A stretch of 5,912 nt of DNA, from the NCBI GenBank assembly GCA_036279835.1, contig DASUII010000138.1, positions 1 through 5,912 on the forward strand. The letters are read 5' to 3'. This stretch comes from GCA-003244245 sp036279835 (GTDB taxonomy: Bacteria > Actinomycetota > Actinomycetes > Mycobacteriales > Pseudonocardiaceae). Under the pieces are notes generated by a model. The model was given only the letters and a program-made list of their open reading frames with translations. It searched no databases and was not told the origin of the DNA. Below, in pieces: positions 1 through 5,816 of this stretch. Positions within the stretch are counted from its first letter, which is position 1. Every line of letters starts with the position of its first letter. Both the position numbers and the translations under genes were made by a program.

Positions 1-438
1 GCGGTCGGCGGCGGTGGCTGTCGCCTCCAGGATGGTCCGGATGACGCGGGCGTCGGTGGCGATGTGGCGGGAGAGGACGCGGTGGGCGGACGCGGCGATG
101 TCGGCACAGTTGAGTGCCGCATGTGTCGCGCGGATCATGTCCGCGGTGTCGTAGGCCATCATCGCGGTCGCGCAGGTAGTCGAGTCACGGTCGAGCTCCG
201 TGAGGGCCTGCAGGACGGTGGCCAGTCCATCAATGGTGAACACCGGGTTCACGGTCAGGTCGGGCGCCTGCGTCGCCATGGCGGTACGAGCGAGCCTGGT
301 GACGCGCGCCGCGTCGTCGGCGAACCGACGGCACGCCACACAGGTCGGCAGGTGTGCGTCGATCGAGACTCGTTCCGCCGCGCTCTCCTCGCCGTCGAGT
401 TGGGCGGAGATGGCTTCCCTACACTGTGTGCAGTTCAC
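1..438 (-). CDS. Zinc-finger (zf-HC2-like) protein with a Cys-depleted Csp/DUF326-like domain, partial (3' end off the left edge)
   Basis: The frame is open from a GTG at 438 to the left edge (146 residues, no stop). Residues 1-60 resemble the short anti-sigma-type zinc-binding module of actinobacteria: Cys3 and Cys6, then His29-x3-Cys33-x2-Cys36 followed by Arg-Arg, with the pattern CREAISAQLDGE near the start. Residues 70-146 resemble the four-helix copper-storage (Csp/DUF326) family in the stretches LNCADIAASAHRVLSRH (109-125) and ATDARVIRTILEA (127-139). Only Cys89 and Cys111 remain there; positions usually rich in Cys are Ala, Met or Thr (CATAMMAYDTAD). It is probably cytoplasmic, since no signal peptide or membrane helix is visible. 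An alternative GTG at 456 has an AGGG five bases upstream and would add six residues; 438 was chosen because the family usually begins just before the first Cys. It may be a metal- or redox-sensing regulator, but no function is proven. Confidence 0.72.
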   Translation of the reverse strand, partial: MNCTQCREAISAQLDGEESAAERVSIDAHLPTCVACRRFADDAARVTRLARTAMATQAPDLTVNPVFTIDGLATVLQALTELDRDSTTCATAMMAYDTADMIRATHAALNCADIAASAHRVLSRHIATDARVIRTILEATATAADR

Positions 439-495
439 GTGACGATGGTCGCGCACCGGAGCCCTGGAGTTCCAGGCAACTGTTGACTACTTTTC

Positions 496-517
496 GCGGA
501 CGGTCTGGCGCGTCCGC
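496..517 (-). terminator. Possible Rho-independent-type hairpin downstream of the acetyltransferase gene
   Basis: GCGGACG (496-502) and CGTCCGC (511-517) form a perfect 7-bp GC-rich stem around an 8-nt loop. It lies 12 bases past the acetyltransferase stop (530) on the leftward transcript. No U-run follows on that strand, so it is not a classical terminator. Actinobacterial terminators often lack the U-tract. It could instead attenuate or stabilise the message before the zinc-finger gene. Confidence 0.3.
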
Positions 518-529
518 CCCCGGTGCAGC

Positions 530-1093
530 TCATCTGTCGCTTCGACGCCATTCGTGCGAGAGGACGGAGTACAGGATGGAGTCGCGCCACGCGCCGTTGG
601 TGAATACGTGATCGCGTAGCCGGCCTTCCTCGGTGAAGCCGAGTCGGGTGACGAGGGCGATGGATGCGGCGTTGTCCGGCCCGATGGCTCCGGAGATGCG
701 GTGCAGTGCGAGCGTGGTGAATCCGAAGTCGATGAGGGTGCGTGCGGCGTCGTGGGCGTACCCGTGTCCCCAATGTGCCGCAGCGATCGCAGCACCGAGT
801 TTGGCGGCCTGTACGCCGCTAAGCCCCAGCCGCACAAACCCGATCAGCCGTTCATCGGTGTGCGTGGTGACGGCGAGGTAGTATTCGGTGCGCGGGGTCT
901 GCTTGGCGCGTTCGATGGCGCCGGTGAGCACCTTGGCTTGCTGCTCGCGGGTTCTGGAATCGAAAGATAGCCACCGGGTCACCCGGTCATCGCCGAGGAT
1001 GGCGTCGGCGGCGTCGAGATCATCCAAGCGGAACTCGCGCAGTCGCACGCGATCTCCAACCAGCGTTACACCATGCTGCGCGGTTTCGGTCAT
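530..1093 (-). CDS. GNAT-family N-acetyltransferase, RimJ/RimL type
   Basis: A 187-residue protein, the usual length for single-domain RimJ/RimL-like GNAT enzymes, which move the acetyl group of acetyl-CoA to an amine (a protein N-terminus, antibiotic or small molecule). The opening VRLREFRLDDLDAADAI (16-32) is the typical first strand and helix. The acetyl-CoA pyrophosphate loop (motif A) is at HWGHGYAHDAAR (107-118). Motif B follows with Asn141 in the NAAS segment and the LGF turn at 151-153, then a typical C-terminal strand (WRDSILYSVL). It is soluble. The ATG at 1093 overlaps the stop of the upstream regulator by ATGA, so it is translationally coupled and probably shares its promoter. The substrate cannot be read from the sequence. 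It may be the regulator's partner or a resistance/tailoring enzyme for the divergent locus, which is inference. Confidence 0.9.
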   Translation of the reverse strand: MTETAQHGVTLVGDRVRLREFRLDDLDAADAILGDDRVTRWLSFDSRTREQQAKVLTGAIERAKQTPRTEYYLAVTTHTDERLIGFVRLGLSGVQAAKLGAAIAAAHWGHGYAHDAARTLIDFGFTTLALHRISGAIGPDNAASIALVTRLGFTEEGRLRDHVFTNGAWRDSILYSVLSHEWRRSDR

Positions 1094-2409
1094 CGTTGAA
1101 GCGCCAGACGCGTCGAGACGAAGCCTTCGATGGCGCCCGCCAGCTCCACGGCGTCGCGGCCCGGCTCCTCGATGGCGCCTAGCGCGGTGCGCACATGTTC
1201 TACCGAAGTCACGATCCCGTGAATTCGCTTCGACGGGGGGAGTTCGAGCACTGGCGCGAGCGCTTCCGCGGCGCCGTCGATCTCGCGTAGTGAAACCCGT
1301 GCGACGGCAAGGGCGCTGCGCGTACCGGATTCATCGCCGAAGGCCCGGTCCTGGTCGGGTGCCTTGGCGTAGGCGTCCAGTGCTTGCAGGGCAAGCCGTT
1401 CGGTGTCATTCGCCTCGATCGCGCCGCCCCAGGCGAGCGCGTCGGCGGCGTAGTAGAGCTGGCGTGGTCGGCTGAATGTGCACAGCCCGCCGAGGCTGTC
1501 CAACTCATCGGGCTGCACCCGTTCCCGCGCCTCGGTGGCTCGGACCAGGGCGGCACGAGCATCTTCCAGCCGGTTCAGCGCGGCCAGCGATCGAGCCTCG
1601 CTACTGCTCAGCCAGATACCGGCGGTGCCTCGGCTTCTGGCTGCGGCCTCAGCGCCGAGCTGGGCATAGCGCACCGAATCATCCAGCCGCCCCGACCAGT
1701 AGGTGATCAATGCTTGCAAGCCGCGGGTCCAGGCGCGCAACCCGTTGTGGCCAGCGTTGTCCGCGCAGGCGTAACCCGTCCGGGCATGCGTCATCGCGTC
1801 ATGCGGAGCACCGAGATCGTGCGACGCCTTGGCCATCAGCCCACAGGCGATCCCTGTGAGCAGGTAGAGGTCCCGCGTCTGGGCGGGCCGCTGGCGCCCT
1901 TCCAAGAGCCCGAAGGCACGATCCTGAGTATCCACCAGATCACTGAGCAGCGTGGGCAGCGGCTGCTGCTGGTAGGCGGTAACCAGACGGCGTACGTCGT
2001 CGATCAATTGGTCGAGCGTCTCGGCACCGACGTTTGACGCCTCGATACGGGTGAGGAAGTCGCGAGCCCGGTCGGCGCTCATGGCGATCATCTGCCCTTC
2101 CCAATCTGTCCGCGCGTTGCCCCGTTCCGGCGCCGCTCCGTCACGGCGTCGGGTCGGCCGGGGTGCCCCAGTGCCGTACGGCAGTCCGAGCAACCGAGCC
2201 ACCGGTTCACCGAACAGCCGCTCCAGGGCAGCCTGGGCCTGCGGATAGGGCAAGCTGCGCACTTCTCCGGCCACCCACCGGTATGCCTGCCGCTCGCTGA
2301 GCGCGGTCCCGGCGATCCGCTGGTAGTGCTTCCTGAACTCCTCCAGTGTGACGTGTCGCTGCCGCAGCAGCTGTTCTAACCGGGTCCGTGGTGAGTGCTG
2401 CTCGGCCAT
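1090..2409 (-). CDS. Actinobacterial transcriptional regulator with N-terminal HTH-like segment and TPR-like C-terminal region
   Basis: 439 residues from the ATG at 2409, chosen because GAGGGG (2415-2420 on the plus strand as CCCCTC) sits five bases upstream and the family's conserved N-terminus begins directly after it; the open frame extends about 107 codons further but runs through the intergenic region. Residues 10-80 match a widespread actinomycete regulator N-terminus: RLEQLLRQRHVTLEEF, then LSERQAYRWVAGEV (37-50) as the likely DNA-binding helices, and LERLFGEPVARLLG (62-75). Residues 180-435 are Ala/Leu-rich helical pairs of TPR type (for example LTGIACGLMAKASHDLGAP and ALNRLEDARAALVRATEA), usual for ligand or partner sensing. 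No membrane segment is seen. Codon 11 is the rare TTA. It is divergent from the PP-loop/HisRS-like unit, which it may control, and is coupled to the acetyltransferase gene by ATGA. Whether it activates or represses is unknown. Confidence 0.85.
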   Translation of the reverse strand: MAEQHSPRTRLEQLLRQRHVTLEEFRKHYQRIAGTALSERQAYRWVAGEVRSLPYPQAQAALERLFGEPVARLLGLPYGTGAPRPTRRRDGAAPERGNARTDWEGQMIAMSADRARDFLTRIEASNVGAETLDQLIDDVRRLVTAYQQQPLPTLLSDLVDTQDRAFGLLEGRQRPAQTRDLYLLTGIACGLMAKASHDLGAPHDAMTHARTGYACADNAGHNGLRAWTRGLQALITYWSGRLDDSVRYAQLGAEAAARSRGTAGIWLSSSEARSLAALNRLEDARAALVRATEARERVQPDELDSLGGLCTFSRPRQLYYAADALAWGGAIEANDTERLALQALDAYAKAPDQDRAFGDESGTRSALAVARVSLREIDGAAEALAPVLELPPSKRIHGIVTSVEHVRTALGAIEEPGRDAVELAGAIEGFVSTRLALQR

Positions 2410-2576
2410 CCCATCCCCTCGTTCGCTCAGCCCACCGTAGATCCCCGCGGGGCGAAACGATGAGACGGACGGCAACAGATGGCACTGGCTGGCAGAGGTC
2501 GTGACCTGCCCATGGCGGCCATACCCGCAGAAGCTGATCACACCCATTGCAGGGGAGTACCGGACGGGAGTGGCGA
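2410..2576. promoter_or_regulatory. Divergent intergenic region with palindromes (candidate operators)
   Basis: This is the only sizeable gap, lying between the leftward regulator and the rightward unit, so it should hold both promoters. Three short symmetric elements stand out: CCCCGCGGGG (2443-2452), AGGTC-GT-GACCT (2496-2507, with outer GGC/GCC at 2491-2493 and 2508-2510) and ATGGC-G-GCCAT (2512-2522). Any could bind the dimeric regulator. No convincing -35/-10 pair was found on either strand, which is common in actinomycetes. Confidence 0.45.
2415..2420 (-). promoter_or_regulatory. Ribosome-binding site fixing the regulator start at 2409
   Basis: GAGGGG on the minus strand lies five bases before the ATG. 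It supports this start over upstream in-frame codons, none of which precede recognisable family sequence. Confidence 0.7.
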
Positions 2577-2843
2577 GTGACTCAGTTGCCAGAAGTGGAC
2601 GGACCGCATCAGCTGCCCTACAGCGAGCAGGAACGTTTCGCCGTGGAGGGACGCCGTATCGACGGCAGCGGTCACTGCGCAGTGGTCGCGATCCGCGACC
2701 GGACGCATCACGGATGGGTTCTCTACCCACACGGAATGGCTGGTCTCGGGGTGCTTATCGCCGACGACGCCGCACGCATTCTCGCCGGCCGCATCGGCGA
2801 TCCTGGTCCCTCCGCCCGCACACCGGTAGTGCGCCGCGGTTGA
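2577..2843 (+). CDS. Small protein of unknown function (88 aa), first gene of the rightward unit
   Basis: The GTG at 2577 is preceded by GGGAG with a 6-nt spacer, which favours it over an in-frame TTG at 2547. The 88-residue product has an acidic N-terminus (QLPEVDG), a central mixed strand region GHCAVVAIRDRTHHGWVLYP (33-52) and a short helix ADDAARILAGRI, then a basic, Pro/Arg-rich tail. It has no signal peptide or membrane helix. The central VAIRD...WVL pattern loosely recalls DUF397 proteins, which often accompany actinobacterial regulators, but the hallmark N-terminal W-R-K-S-S motif is absent, so this is not claimed. The stop is 29 bases before the next start, consistent with an operon. 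The coding call rests on the RBS, amino-acid composition and third-position GC. No function is assigned. Confidence 0.7.
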   Translation: MTQLPEVDGPHQLPYSEQERFAVEGRRIDGSGHCAVVAIRDRTHHGWVLYPHGMAGLGVLIADDAARILAGRIGDPGPSARTPVVRRG

Positions 2844-2859
2844 TCGATACGGAGAAATT

Positions 2860-2864
2860 GGAGG
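2860..2864 (+). promoter_or_regulatory. Strong ribosome-binding site ahead of the small peptide ORF at 2873
   Basis: GGAGG followed by an 8-nt spacer and ATG. It is one of the best Shine-Dalgarno matches in the window, yet the frame it serves is only 24 codons long. This argues that something short is translated here. Confidence 0.7.
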
Positions 2865-2872
2865 CAAAGTTA

Positions 2873-2947
2873 ATGACTCAACTGACGTCGCTGTGGCCGA
2901 AAGCGTCACTCGACCCATTGACATTGGCGCTCTGGTGGACATCATGA
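2873..2947 (+). CDS. Putative small peptide ORF (24 aa): leader/precursor peptide or 5' part of a frameshifted gene
   Basis: ATG at 2873 behind the GGAGG site, running to TGA at 2945-2947. The product begins MTQLTSLWPKASLD and ends LALWWTS, with three Trp. Its stop overlaps the ATG of the next small frame (ATGA, 2944-2947), the usual sign of translational coupling. Against it, the -1 frame across the same bases (from 2875) also encodes protein-like sequence (AESVTRPIDIGALVDIM) and flows without a break into the next ORF, although it has no good start. The options are two coupled mini-genes, or a single approximately 55-residue peptide gene with a frameshift (programmed, mutational or a sequencing error). 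No family was recognised. Confidence 0.4.
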   Translation: MTQLTSLWPKASLDPLTLALWWTS

Positions 2948-3039
2948 CGCGCACGCTGCCGGAAGGTGGCATGGACCGGATGACCAGTAGACAGATCGAG
3001 GAACTGCTTGCAGTTCCGGCGCTGACAGCCCATCTGTAG
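2944..3039 (+). CDS. Putative small peptide ORF (31 aa), coupled by ATGA to the preceding one
   Basis: ATG at 2944 to TAG at 3037-3039, with GGTGG five bases upstream and the stop of the preceding mini-ORF embedded in the start. The product is soluble and helical-looking: MTRTLPEGG, then MTSRQIEELLAVPALTAHL at the C-terminus. The same frame is open back to 2830, with a weak in-frame GTG at 2893 that would give 48 residues starting AESVTRPIDIG. It lies 33 bases before the PP-loop gene in the same direction. The position in front of modifying-type enzymes fits a ribosomal peptide precursor, but no core, cleavage motif or known family is recognised, and it could be a small regulatory protein. 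Confidence 0.42.
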   Translation: MTRTLPEGGMDRMTSRQIEELLAVPALTAHL

Positions 3040-3062
3040 TCGGTCAGTAGCGAGCCAGTGCT

Positions 3063-3067
3063 GGAGG
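3063..3067 (+). promoter_or_regulatory. Ribosome-binding site favouring the TTG start at 3073
   Basis: GGAGG with a 5-nt spacer before TTG (3073). The upstream in-frame GTG at 3058 has no comparable site and would place this GGAGG inside the gene. Confidence 0.65.
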
Positions 3068-3072
3068 TTTCG

Positions 3073-4305
3073 TTGAACAACTGGGAACGCGTCAACCTAC
3101 TCTTCAGTGCTGGCTCGCGGCCGATCAAGCCGGCTGACGAGCTGTCCCTGGCCGAGTTGCTGTTGGCGAATCGGTTACCACCGTCCCTCTTCCAGGCATA
3201 TGTGGCTCCCGGCAATGGGAGCCTGCGCGCGATCCCGATCACTACGCCGCTTAACACTGTTCCCGACGCGCACAAGGTCATCTTGCAATGCATTCGCAAC
3301 ACCGACGTGGACAGTTTGCGGGCCAACGACTTCGAGACGTTGCAACGCGATCCACTGCCCATCGCGGCGCTGTTCGACTTCCATTATGGCAAGGCCAACG
3401 CGACCAACCGGGTTCATCTGGTCGACGATGATTCTCTCCGCAACGTGGTGTCCTCGAAGATCTCATCCTTCCTCACAGAGAACGAGATCACGTTGCCTCT
3501 GGTCGCCGGAATCTCGGGTGGCGGTGACAGCAATACCCTCGTGCAGGGAATCCGCCGGTATCTGGAGTCCGCATCCATGCCCACTACTCAGGTGGTGTGC
3601 TTCACGTTGGTCATGGATCCGCTTTGGCCGAAATCGGCAGCCGGACGAGCTCGCGAGCTGTGCGCCGAAGCGGGTTTCCAGCATCGAGTGCTAGGCCCAG
3701 TCGACACTACCGCTCTGCTCGGGATGCAGGGCTCTCCGACGGCGCTATGGGCGGAATTCGCCGAGCAATATGGCTCCGACACGTCCCACTTCTTCGGAAC
3801 GTTCTTCGTGAACCTGGTCGGCCGGCGCATCTGCGAGGAAGTATCCGGTCGACATCTACTGCTCGGGTACAACCGTGAGGACGTTCTAGCTGAGCTGCTG
3901 TTCTGTCTCATGAACGGGCGTCGACCGATGCCCTTCCCCATCCGACAAATGAACACCGTCAAATGTGTGCTGCCGGTGTGGGATGTTCCAAAGAACCTGC
4001 TCGATGCCTGCTACCCCCACTACAGCGAGAGCAACTACACCGAGCGAGTCGACGTCACCACCGTTGCGCGTTCGTCCATCTACTTTATAGCGCATTGCCT
4101 AGACGCCCTTGTCCCCCAGCTCTCGATCTCGCTGATGCGCGGCATCCACCGGCTCATGACCGACCTCAACGGATGGCAAGAGCTGTCGCCCATCCACGGC
4201 ACCCCGCTAATGCACACGGGCCAAGGTGACGAGCTGTCCGAGAGGGAGGTGATCAACATGCTGCGCCGGTTCTTCCCCGAGTGGCGGCCAGTGTCGACGC
4301 AGTAG
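3073..4305 (+). CDS. PP-loop ATP-pyrophosphatase (TilS/TtcA/asparagine-synthase-like fold) with a possible beta-grasp N-terminus
   Basis: 410 residues from a TTG chosen for its GGAGG; the GTG at 3058 would add five. The signature SGGGDS (148-153, in LVAGISGGGDSNTLV) is the PP-loop that binds the ATP pyrophosphate in enzymes which adenylate a carbonyl or carboxyl and then exchange it for sulfur or nitrogen. LLLGYNREDVLAELLF (262-277), then an NGRRP turn and a CVLPVWDV strand, parallels the GHHxDD and arginine-proline segments of TtcA/TilS proteins. The paired CxxC motifs of the iron-sulfur TtcA group are absent. Residues 1-75 (NNWERVNLLFSAG, then LSLAELLLANRLPPS, then VILQCIRNTD) suggest a strand-strand-helix-strand beta-grasp fold, which is inference. 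It is soluble. Codon 35 is TTA, and codon use is less GC-biased than in the HisRS-like gene. The substrate is unknown: a peptide, tRNA or small acid. Confidence 0.82.
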   Translation: MNNWERVNLLFSAGSRPIKPADELSLAELLLANRLPPSLFQAYVAPGNGSLRAIPITTPLNTVPDAHKVILQCIRNTDVDSLRANDFETLQRDPLPIAALFDFHYGKANATNRVHLVDDDSLRNVVSSKISSFLTENEITLPLVAGISGGGDSNTLVQGIRRYLESASMPTTQVVCFTLVMDPLWPKSAAGRARELCAEAGFQHRVLGPVDTTALLGMQGSPTALWAEFAEQYGSDTSHFFGTFFVNLVGRRICEEVSGRHLLLGYNREDVLAELLFCLMNGRRPMPFPIRQMNTVKCVLPVWDVPKNLLDACYPHYSESNYTERVDVTTVARSSIYFIAHCLDALVPQLSISLMRGIHRLMTDLNGWQELSPIHGTPLMHTGQGDELSEREVINMLRRFFPEWRPVSTQ

Positions 4306-4326
4306 GCCGGGTGTTGTGTCGACACA
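4291..4326. repeat. Direct repeat of GTGTCGAC, the second copy inside the palindrome TGTGTCGACACA
   Basis: GTGTCGAC occurs at 4291-4298 (inside the PP-loop gene end) and again at 4316-4323, 25 bp apart. The second copy sits in a perfect 12-bp palindrome at 4315-4326, ten bases after the PP-loop stop. It may be a protein-binding site or a weak RNA hairpin before the HisRS-like gene, or it may be chance. Confidence 0.3.
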
Positions 4327-4379
4327 CGCGGCGGGGACCACAATGGGCGGTCTGTTGCATGTCGTAGGAGGACGTATTC

Positions 4380-5816
4380 ATGGCGCAGGCGGCCGAGCCA
4401 CCATCAGGCACCAGGGATTTCCTGGCTGGCGACGTACGTCGCCGCAGAGCGGCGTTCGAGACTATCGGCGCGGTATTCGAGCGTTACGGCTTCGACCCGT
4501 TGGAGACTCCAGCGTTCGAGCGGCTGGAGGTCTTCGCCGGCAAGCTCGGCGAGGAAGCCTCATCGCTGATCTTCAAGATCCTCAAGCGCGGTGTCCATGA
4601 GGCCACCGGCGAAGCCGACCTCGCCCTGCGCTACGACCACACGGTGCCGCTGGCCCGCGTGGTCGGAACCTACGGCAACAGGCTGCCGTCGCCCTACAAG
4701 CGGTACACCATTGGCCCGGTCTGGCGGGCCGACCGCGCCGCCAAGGGCCGCTTCCGCGAGTTCGTCCAGTGCGACATCGACACCGTAGGCTCGGCATCTC
4801 CGCTGGCGGACGCAGAGATCGTGTGCGCCGTGCACGACGGGCTAGTAGCGCTCGGCATCCGCGACTTCCAGTTTCTTGTCAACTCCCGCCAGGCACTGCG
4901 TGGGCTTCTGGAGGCCTACCACGTCGACCCCGATCTGGGCGGCAAAGTGCTCGGTAGTCTCGACAAGCTGGACAAGGTCCAGCCGGACGCGGTGTGCGCC
5001 GAGCTGGTCGAGCGGGGCCTGACCATGGCCACGGCCGAGGGTCTGGTCGCCGACGTGACTGCGCCCGACACCGACCCCGTGCGCAAGCAGCTCGACACCA
5101 CCGAGCGCGGCCGACTCGGCCTCGCCGAAGTGGACCGTCTGCTGGAGCTGACCGCCGGCCTGCCGGCTGACCGGGTCGTGTTCAGCCCCCGGATGGTCCG
5201 GGGGCTCGACTACTACACCGGCCCAATCTTCGAAGTCGCCGCGACCGGCTACCCCGGCTCAATCGCCTCCGGCGGACGCTACGACGGCCTCGTCGCCAAG
5301 CTCGGCGGCCCCGACCTGCCGGCCTGCGGCGGTTCGATCGGAGTCGAACGTATTCTCGCGATCCAGGCCGCCGACGGGACCGACCAGCGCGGCTTGGACG
5401 TGGCGCTTACCGTGCTCGGGGCCGAGGACGACATCATGTGGCTGGCTGGCCAAATCCGAGCACGGGGACTGCGGACCGGCGTCTACCTCGGCTCATCGGG
5501 CAAGCTCGCCAAGCAGTTGAAGTGGGCACACGACCAGCATGCCCGCACAGCGCTGATCTACGGACCGGATGAGCAGAAGGTCCGCGAGGTCACCGTGCGG
5601 AACATGGAATCGGGCGAGCAGACCCGGGTCCCGGTCGCCGAGGTAGGCGCTTATCTGCACAATCTTCATCGGGCTTCTGCACGTATAGAAACTCTGCGCA
5701 AGCACGACGATGACGAGGTGAAAGCGGAGAAAAATGGCTCGGGCACGTACGACCCGGACAAGGTCGAAGACCCCAGCAAGAACGGCAGCAGGCACGACGA
5801 GGACAAGCGTGACTGA
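4380..5816 (+). CDS. Histidyl-tRNA synthetase family protein (class II), probable paralog with charged C-terminal tail
   Basis: 478 residues; ATG preceded by AGGAGG with an 8-nt spacer. HisRS joins histidine, ATP and tRNA-His. The family marks are in order: GTRDFLAGD at the N-terminus (10-18), RYDHTVPLARVV (84-95), motif 2 as GPVWRADRAAKGRFREF (112-128) with Arg116, the histidine-binding RGLDYYTG (274-281) and ASGGRYDGLV (296-305), motif 3 GGSIGVERI (317-325) and an anticodon-binding domain (about 338-430). Catalytic residues look intact. The type is closer to the archaeal/eukaryal-like HisRS (GEEASSLIFKIL) than to the housekeeping enzyme of most actinomycetes, and the length is about 50 residues above the usual 420-430. 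Residues 434-478 form a Lys/Asp/Glu-rich tail (RKHDDDEVKAEK). Its place between a PP-loop enzyme and a methyltransferase suggests a dedicated role, such as His-tRNA supply, a non-tRNA ligase or a resistant spare copy. That it is a second copy is inferred; the genome is not visible. Confidence 0.92.
   Translation: MAQAAEPPSGTRDFLAGDVRRRRAAFETIGAVFERYGFDPLETPAFERLEVFAGKLGEEASSLIFKILKRGVHEATGEADLALRYDHTVPLARVVGTYGNRLPSPYKRYTIGPVWRADRAAKGRFREFVQCDIDTVGSASPLADAEIVCAVHDGLVALGIRDFQFLVNSRQALRGLLEAYHVDPDLGGKVLGSLDKLDKVQPDAVCAELVERGLTMATAEGLVADVTAPDTDPVRKQLDTTERGRLGLAEVDRLLELTAGLPADRVVFSPRMVRGLDYYTGPIFEVAATGYPGSIASGGRYDGLVAKLGGPDLPACGGSIGVERILAIQAADGTDQRGLDVALTVLGAEDDIMWLAGQIRARGLRTGVYLGSSGKLAKQLKWAHDQHARTALIYGPDEQKVREVTVRNMESGEQTRVPVAEVGAYLHNLHRASARIETLRKHDDDEVKAEKNGSGTYDPDKVEDPSKNGSRHDEDKRD

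Noticed and set aside
888..1475. A 195-codon plus-strand open frame
   Set aside because: Very Arg-rich, typical of the wrong frame in GC-rich DNA, and antisense to the acetyltransferase and regulator.
1384..2037. A 217-codon plus-strand open frame opposite the regulator
   Set aside because: It is antisense to a clearly recognisable regulator; its composition reflects GC-rich shadow coding, and no family or convincing RBS is visible.
2547..2576. TTG at 2547 as the start of the 88-aa protein
   Set aside because: The GTG at 2577 has a well-spaced GGGAG, whereas the TTG would start ten codons earlier with no clear RBS.
2410..2730. Longer, 546-residue version of the regulator
   Set aside because: The extra N-terminus would cover the divergent promoter region, resembles no family, and the ATG at 2409 has a good RBS directly before conserved sequence.
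2577..2843. DUF397 assignment for the 88-aa protein
   Set aside because: Only a loose VAIRD...WVL resemblance exists; the diagnostic N-terminal W-R-K-S-S-x-S motif is missing.
2880..2945. Programmed -1 frameshift site joining the two small frames
   Set aside because: No X-XXY-YYZ slippery heptamer with a following structure was found, so a frameshift is kept only as one possibility in the finding.
2538..3362. A 274-codon minus-strand open frame across the small ORFs and the PP-loop start
   Set aside because: It runs antisense through the PP-loop N-terminus and the 88-aa gene, both with good RBSs. Its translation is Ser/Thr/Arg-rich without recognisable domains.
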